Positions 38,657 to 42,856 of a DNA stretch of 42,856 nucleotides are shown one piece after another. Position 1 is the first letter of the stretch. Every line of letters starts with the position of its first letter. Location: positions 1-42,856 of the forward strand of contig CAIYET010000999.1 of assembly GCA_903925285.1 (NCBI GenBank), read 5' to 3'. The DNA is from Candidatus Hydrogenedentota bacterium. GTDB taxonomy: Bacteria > Hydrogenedentota > Hydrogenedentia > Hydrogenedentales > SLHB01. Under the pieces are notes generated by a model. That model did no database searches and was not told the DNA's origin. It was given only the letters and a program-made list of their open reading frames with translations. Position numbers and translations under genes: made by a program.

Positions 38657-41074
38657 TTATGCGCTTGGCGGTTCGACTCGGGTAACAAAGTCGAGGTTAC
38701 AGACCGCGACCAAATCCTGAATGCGGACTTGCGCCATGATGCGTTTGCTCGATGCGGCTTGCGAAACGATACGGACACCGAGTTGCTTGAGTTTCGCAAC
38801 ATTTTCAGGCGTGAGATCGCTCACGCGGATGACAACCGCGACATAGCCGTTTTCAACCTTGACCGCGCCTTGACGATACGAACCGTTGACGGCCTTTGTT
38901 TCAAGACCCTGGAGTGCGATGTCGAGTTTCGGATGCGCGACGGGGACGGCGCTGTTGCCTGCGAGTGATGTTTGTTTGGAGACTTCCTCCTTCACGCGAC
39001 CGTCGGCCGCCAACGATGGCACAGGTTCGCGCTGCACCTTGCAGGCGGCATCCGTCCTGCTCCCGCGTGCCGAAGGCGCGCACGCGGCGGCGGGCGCATA
39101 GGCGAGGCCCTTGGCGCACAACACGCGGGCGTCCTTTTCGCCAAACACGCCTTCGTAACTGACGCCGTCGGTCATCTCGACGGGCACATCGACGCGCTGC
39201 ATCTGTCCGCCTTGGTTGATGACTTTCTCTTCGACGGCGACGAAACTCGTGAATTGCGTCATGAGATGGAACGTGACACCGAGGTCGGTGATTGCCTGTT
39301 TGATGTCGGCGCGTGGCTGGCCTTGCTGCATGCCGCGCCAGTCTTCGTCCATGAGCGCATCGACCCGCGCCCGCGCCCACAGCGACGCGAGTACGTCGTG
39401 TTCCGGCGCTTCGCGGGGCAATTCTAGCGCAATCGTTCGCTCGAACGGTCCAGCGGACGTCCGCCCGCGCAACACGACCGTTCCGCGCGTCGGACCGTCA
39501 TACCGTCCGCACAGCACAAGCGGTTCGGCGGAGAAAAGGTCCGGGATGGCTGTCGGCGATGGGTACACATCGTAGAGCGGCAAGCCATTCAAATCGACGC
39601 CGATATCGGTCAACACCGGGCTGTGAATCCGCTCGTGGAAACGGCGGACGGCCTCGTCGGATTGCGATTCGAGCGTAACGATCTCCGATGCGCCGCGGCC
39701 CGTGCGCGCCATGCCTTCGATGAGGAAACGGTTGACGCCGTTGCCGACGCCGAATGCGAACACGCGCGCGTTGCTCGCGTTTTCTTTGACGGCAGCCAGT
39801 ATTGCCATGTCGTTACCAATAAACCCGTCGGTCATGAAGCAGACCGTCCGCAACCGTTCCGGGTCACGCGGGCCACCGAGCGCGCCGAGGATGGCGGGCA
39901 TCATCTCGGTGCCGCCGCCGCCTTGCAGTTGATCGAGGTAGCGCAACGCCGCCGCACGATTCTCGTTCGTGTTCGGCATGATATTCTGAAAGCAGTAGCC
40001 CGTACCGCCCGAGAACGAGATCAAATTGAAGGTGTCGCGCGGGTTCATCTGTTCGATACAGCGCTTCATGGTTTCCTTGGCCTTCTCGATCGGGAAACCG
40101 CTCATCGAGCCGCTGCAATCGATCACGAAAAGCATTTCCTTCGGCGTGGCCTGTTCCGGCGCAACGCGGTCCGGCGGCTGAAGGAAGAGCATGAAAAATC
40201 CACCGCGTGCGTCGCCATGCACAAGGACCGCGTCGCGCACATCCGCCGCAGACACCGCGTATTGAAGGATGAAATCACGGTTGGGAATGTCCTTCCGTTG
40301 CCGGAGTTGGACAACGGCGCGATGCGGGGCGGGGCGCTCGATATCCACCTCATGCAGTTCGGATTGAATATCCGCGATGGCCAGGCCCGCGTCGATGTTG
40401 ACTTTGACGGAGATGTCGTGTCCGGCCCGCGTGCCCTCCGGTGTGACTGGCGGCGTGATGCGCGACGCGTCGGGAACCTGGCTCGTGCCCGGGACGCGGC
40501 CTTCGAGCGGATTCGGCGCCATCGAGCCGGGGATGTAGCGCGGCCCGACGACCATCGGGAATGCGAAGCGATACAACCCGTCGCGAAACGGCAGGCGCGC
40601 GACGTACGAAATCTCGATTTCGATCCGCTCGCCCGGAAGGATGTTCGCGACGGATTGCGTGAAGATATTCGGACGCTCCTGATCGAGCAGACTCGCGGCC
40701 TTGCCCGCCTGGCGCGCCGCGTCGTAGATGCGCTTCGCTTCCTCGCGCGGTTTGACGATCCCCTTCACCACGCGGTCGCCGATGTGCATCGTCATCGCGT
40801 CGACCGCCGCATTCTCCGGAAGCGGGAAGGTATACACGGCCTCGATGGGTGTACTAAAGGCATTTCCAAACTGCTGGGTGACGGTCACGCGGGCGATGAA
40901 CCCGGCGATGTCCGCAACGACATCCGTGTGTTGCAGCGGGCATGCGCCGAGCGGGCGGTTATCGCGATCCATGGCGTACAGACAGCCTTCCGTGGGCGTT
41001 ACCGCAAAGGCGGCGTGCGACAGCAGAAACAGCGTCGCGACAGTCCATAAGGTGGTTCGTTCGAGCTTGTTCAT
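38657..41074 (-). CDS. Secreted VIT-VWA domain protein
   Basis: 805 residues with signal peptide (MNKLERTTLWTVATLFLLSH, cleavage after AFA). Residues ~45-170 form a VIT domain (VTVTQQFGNAFSTPIEAVYT, FPLPENAAVDAMTMHIGDRV, LPGERIEIEISYVARLPFRD). A VWA domain begins near residue 315 with MLFVIDCSGSMSGFPIEKAK, so the metal-ion-dependent adhesion site DxSxS is intact. VFAFGVGNGVNRFLIEGMAR lies in its second half. The C-terminal ~250 residues include a linker and a small beta domain. Such proteins resemble inter-alpha-trypsin-inhibitor heavy chains and are thought to bind protein partners; their bacterial role is undefined. AAAGGAG precedes the ATG by 6 bases. Confidence 0.88.
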   Translation of the reverse strand: MNKLERTTLWTVATLFLLSHAAFAVTPTEGCLYAMDRDNRPLGACPLQHTDVVADIAGFIARVTVTQQFGNAFSTPIEAVYTFPLPENAAVDAMTMHIGDRVVKGIVKPREEAKRIYDAARQAGKAASLLDQERPNIFTQSVANILPGERIEIEISYVARLPFRDGLYRFAFPMVVGPRYIPGSMAPNPLEGRVPGTSQVPDASRITPPVTPEGTRAGHDISVKVNIDAGLAIADIQSELHEVDIERPAPHRAVVQLRQRKDIPNRDFILQYAVSAADVRDAVLVHGDARGGFFMLFLQPPDRVAPEQATPKEMLFVIDCSGSMSGFPIEKAKETMKRCIEQMNPRDTFNLISFSGGTGYCFQNIMPNTNENRAAALRYLDQLQGGGGTEMMPAILGALGGPRDPERLRTVCFMTDGFIGNDMAILAAVKENASNARVFAFGVGNGVNRFLIEGMARTGRGASEIVTLESQSDEAVRRFHERIHSPVLTDIGVDLNGLPLYDVYPSPTAIPDLFSAEPLVLCGRYDGPTRGTVVLRGRTSAGPFERTIALELPREAPEHDVLASLWARARVDALMDEDWRGMQQGQPRADIKQAITDLGVTFHLMTQFTSFVAVEEKVINQGGQMQRVDVPVEMTDGVSYEGVFGEKDARVLCAKGLAYAPAAACAPSARGSRTDAACKVQREPVPSLAADGRVKEEVSKQTSLAGNSAVPVAHPKLDIALQGLETKAVNGSYRQGAVKVENGYVAVVIRVSDLTPENVAKLKQLGVRIVSQAASSKRIMAQVRIQDLVAVCNLDFVTRVEPPSA

Positions 41075-41215
41075 GGGCGTCTCCTTTCATGTCCCCGATT
41101 CCGGGGGTTTCCGGTTCGTTCACTCCATTGGACACCGCCGCTGGTGAAAGGTTCGCGGAACAATGCATTCTTGTGGTAAAGTAGACGCGATCCGAAAAAT
41201 GGAGGTTATGTTCCC

Positions 41216-41893
41216 GTGGTACTGAGTACATTGCTGGCATGCGGGTGCTTGGTCGTTATACAGGCGGCCACCCCCACGATAACGATCGGTGAGGGAACCA
41301 CACATCCCGGCGGGACCGTATCGGTGCCGATCACGTTGCAGACGAACGGCGCCGCGCCCGCTTCAATGGCCGCATGGGTTCATTTCGATGCGAGCCGCTT
41401 CCAATTCGTGTCCGTCGGACAAGGCGTTGCGACAACGGCCGCGCAAAAGGCTCTTTCCGGCAACGTACCCGAATCCGGCATCCTGCATCTCGTGATCTGG
41501 GGCGTCAACCTTAATACGATGAACGACGGCGTGATCGGCACAATCAATTTCAGCACGCTGCAGCAGACTCCGTTGGGCGACTACACGCTGACCGTAACCA
41601 ATGACAGCATGGCGGCTCCCGATGCAAATCCGATCGTACATGCGGTAGCGAACGGAGTTGTCCACGTTCAGGCGGGAGGCGAAGGAGAAGGCGAAGGCGA
41701 AGGCGAAGGCGAAGGAGAAGGCGAAGGAGAAGGCGAAGGAGAAGGCGAACACGGCGGTTGCTTCAACGCTACGATCGACGGTCGGGGTGGTTCCGGTCAA
41801 GGGCCATGGCCGCTTCTGGCGTGCGCGCTCCTACTCGCGCTCCCGGCAGCATTCGGGAAGTCCACGTTTCGAGCCACCTCGGGATCGACGTGA
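41216..41893 (+). CDS. Cohesin-like protein with (Gly-Glu)12 linker and C-terminal anchor
   Basis: 225 residues. The GTG start follows GGAGG by 10 bases (an ATG in between is in a frame that stops after five codons). A hydrophobic leader (VLSTLLACGCLVVIQAATP) precedes a ~130-residue cohesin-like beta domain: GGTVSVPITLQTNGAAPASM, AAWVHFDASRFQFVSVGQGV, GVIGTINFSTLQQTPLGDYT. Next come 12 alternating Gly-Glu pairs (DNA 41678-41749), then GGC, a short polar stretch, a hydrophobic helix (PWPLLACALLLALPAAFG) and a basic tail with Lys and Arg. That tripartite end resembles bacterial C-terminal sorting signals with a conserved Cys. Cohesins bind dockerins; the lyase in this window has TSP3/dockerin-like repeats, but partnership is speculative. 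Confidence 0.75.
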   Translation: MVLSTLLACGCLVVIQAATPTITIGEGTTHPGGTVSVPITLQTNGAAPASMAAWVHFDASRFQFVSVGQGVATTAAQKALSGNVPESGILHLVIWGVNLNTMNDGVIGTINFSTLQQTPLGDYTLTVTNDSMAAPDANPIVHAVANGVVHVQAGGEGEGEGEGEGEGEGEGEGEGEGEHGGCFNATIDGRGGSGQGPWPLLACALLLALPAAFGKSTFRATSGST

Positions 41894-41952
41894 TATAGCG
41901 CTAGCACAATATTGAGCCATCCACCCGAAAACCCCGTACCCCCTAAAAGCGC

Positions 41953-41992
41953 GATCCCTGTGTGAACATCTCCCAACGTTCACACAGGGATC
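41953..41992. terminator. 15-bp perfect hairpin between convergent genes
   Basis: GATCCCTGTGTGAAC (41953-41967) and its exact reverse complement (41978-41992) flank a 10-base loop. It sits between the cohesin-like gene and the convergent H1-like gene, so it could stop both transcripts. No T-tract follows on either strand. Confidence 0.65.
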
Positions 41993-42014
41993 ACACAACT
42001 AACCAGCTACCGAA

Positions 42015-42098
42015 CTACTTCTTTCCGGCTTTCTTCGCGACGGCCTTCTTCACGGGGGCCTTCTTCGCTGCCGCTTTCTTTACGGGTTTCGCTGCCAT
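42015..42098 (-). CDS. 27-residue histone-H1-like basic peptide
   Basis: A short minus-strand gene encoding MAAKPVKKAAAKKAPVKKAV then AKKAGKK. It is built of Lys-Lys-Ala/Pro-Val units like the C-terminal tails of histone H1, chlamydial Hc1/Hc2 and AlgP-type proteins, which bind DNA without a folded domain. A strong ribosome site (AAAGGAGAG, 5 bases before ATG), a well-spaced promoter and a downstream hairpin all argue that it is a real gene. The gene may be a decayed tail of a longer H1-like protein, but an independent start argues against this. Role inferred: nucleoid compaction. Confidence 0.75.
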   Translation of the reverse strand: MAAKPVKKAAAKKAPVKKAVAKKAGKK

Positions 42099-42151
42099 TG
42101 TGTTCTCTCCTTTGTTGTTGTTTTAGTCTAATTCACACCACACGTGCACAT

Positions 42152-42180
42152 ATTGTATCAGAAAGACTTCAAAAACGCAA
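42152..42180 (-). promoter_or_regulatory. Promoter for the H1-like gene
   Basis: On the minus strand TTGCGT (42180-42175), a 17-base spacer and TACAAT (42157-42152, 5/6 match) lie 54 bases before the ATG. The leader is A/C-rich and unstructured. The rest of 42181-42387 shows only a weak AAT-phase heptad array near 42298-42318. Confidence 0.5.
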
Positions 42181-42387
42181 CCCCTTGTATAGGATTTTTC
42201 TTCCCTGTAAAAAATGCGGTTTTGCGCATGCGACAGAAATGTGGATTATGGGCAATAATGCGAAGATTTCGAGCAAAACAAAGGGTTCATAACTCGAAAT
42301 CCAGAATCAAAAATGGTAGTACGACATGTCCAATCGAAGAATTTCGGACAATTCGGAGTTCCATGTTCTATCACGAACTCGCGAAAT

Positions 42388-42856
42388 TCAACCGTGGGTG
42401 CAGGCATAATCGCGCAAGATGAGGAGGCGCTCCGGCGGCGTGTCGCGAACGATTTCACAACCCGCGCCAACGATGTAGCGCGAACCGGCGGCGCGGTGAC
42501 AAGCCGCCACCGCCTCGTGCAATCGGTCCGGCAAACCGTTGCGCACGACCGCCACGGGATCGAGATTGCCGAGGAGGACCTGTGCGGGACCCATGGCCGC
42601 GCGCGCTTCATCCAGTGGAACCATGTAGTCGAGATCCACGATGTCGCAACCCAGACGGCCCATGTTATCGAGTATTGTGCGTGTACTGCCACATATATGT
42701 AACCGAACTCGTGCGCCCATCGCGTGGATGCCGTCGACGAGGCGTTTCTCGAAAGGCCAAACAAACGTCTCGTAGAGGTCCGGTCCGACCAGCGACGCGG
42801 CCGCATCGCCGACGCCGATGAGATCGACGCCCGCTTCGACTTGCGCGCGCGCGAAC
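42388..42856 (-). CDS. URO-D-family enzyme, C-terminal part only in window
   Basis: The frame is open at the right edge and ends with TGA at 42388. The visible 155 residues are the C-terminal half of a uroporphyrinogen-decarboxylase-like (URO-D/MtaA/CmuA) barrel: VEAGVDLIGVGDAAASLVGP, GARVRLHICGSTRTILDNMG, GCDIVDLDYMVPLDEARAAM, QVLLGNLDPVAVVRNG and GSRYIVGAGCEIVRDTPPER. HICG and the late GAGCEI Cys match the zinc/cobamide methyltransferase subgroup (MtaA-like) better than heme-pathway HemE. Such genes are highly paralogous in this type of bacterium; a fragment of another lies at 18012-18182. Substrate unknown. Confidence 0.85.
   Translation of the reverse strand, partial: FARAQVEAGVDLIGVGDAAASLVGPDLYETFVWPFEKRLVDGIHAMGARVRLHICGSTRTILDNMGRLGCDIVDLDYMVPLDEARAAMGPAQVLLGNLDPVAVVRNGLPDRLHEAVAACHRAAGSRYIVGAGCEIVRDTPPERLLILRDYACTHG

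Noticed and set aside
39623-41050. Plus-strand open frame of 475 codons opposite the VIT-VWA gene
   Set aside because: It mirrors a well-supported gene, has no ribosome site, and shows Arg/His-rich low-information sequence.
41678-41749. (GGNGAA)12 tract considered as a CRISPR-like or non-coding satellite
   Set aside because: It is in frame within the cohesin-like gene and encodes a Gly-Glu linker, a known spacer type before C-terminal anchors.

Overview
The window reads as chromosome of a GC-rich, Gram-negative, plant-polymer-degrading heterotroph from the Planctomycetes/Verrucomicrobia/Lentisphaerae/Hydrogenedentota neighbourhood. This is an inference from gene content: many secreted DUF1080, DUF4838, FG-GAP, VIT-VWA, CehA-like and multi-domain pectate-lyase proteins, a (Gly-Glu)n tract before a C-terminal membrane anchor, a 29-residue COX24/AURKAIP1-like ribosomal peptide and a histone-H1-like peptide. 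No rRNA or tRNA gene, CRISPR array, intact transposase or phage gene was seen.

Layout. 1-5.6 kb: a glycan/lipid modification group (GT2 glycosyltransferase, B12-type radical SAM enzyme, SAM methyltransferase, NodU/CmcH-type carbamoyltransferase), separated by hairpins built of 7-bp tandem repeats. 5.8-14.3 kb: a tight four-gene minus-strand operon for secreted pectin attack: a three-module acetylesterase/pectate-lyase/pectate-lyase protein, an FG-GAP propeller protein, an EF-hand protein and a CehA-type PHP metallohydrolase. 14.6-18.0 kb: an ICMT-like membrane methyltransferase and a DUF4838 secreted protein. 18.0-20.8 kb: a uroporphyrinogen-decarboxylase-family gene fragment, a VapBC pair and a purple-acid-phosphatase-like protein. 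21-27.7 kb: housekeeping and envelope genes (thrS, a B-box-like zinc protein, GT39, a LURP-one/scramblase-like protein, rlmB, a sulfotransferase). 27.8-29.2 kb: a toxin-antitoxin graveyard with an antitoxin-like small ORF, a broken hicA before an intact hicB, and an RHH antitoxin with an inactivated PIN toxin, the last pair bracketed by 20-bp direct repeats. 29.2-34.3 kb: secreted proteins, the agmatine-to-putrescine pair aguA-aguB and a GH29 fucosidase. 34.8-37.3 kb: ndk, the tiny COX24-like gene, a DUF1844 gene and purA. 37.3-42.9 kb: a solute-binding lipoprotein, a VIT-VWA protein, a cohesin-like protein with a (GE)12 linker, an H1-like 27-residue peptide and the C-terminal part of a second URO-D-family gene.

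The least explained signal is the intergenic DNA. Arrays with a strict 7-bp period occur in at least seven places. One phase class is AGG-led, the other AAT-led. Near the left edge the AGG arrays form long hairpins in the leaders of three neighbouring genes, and arm length differs by whole heptads. In one case a heptad supplies a stop codon and in another a Shine-Dalgarno sequence. Two other long inverted-repeat elements flank thrS.

Starts were chosen from Shine-Dalgarno spacing, signal peptides and stop/start overlaps. Product names come from reading motifs by eye. No database search or folding program was run.
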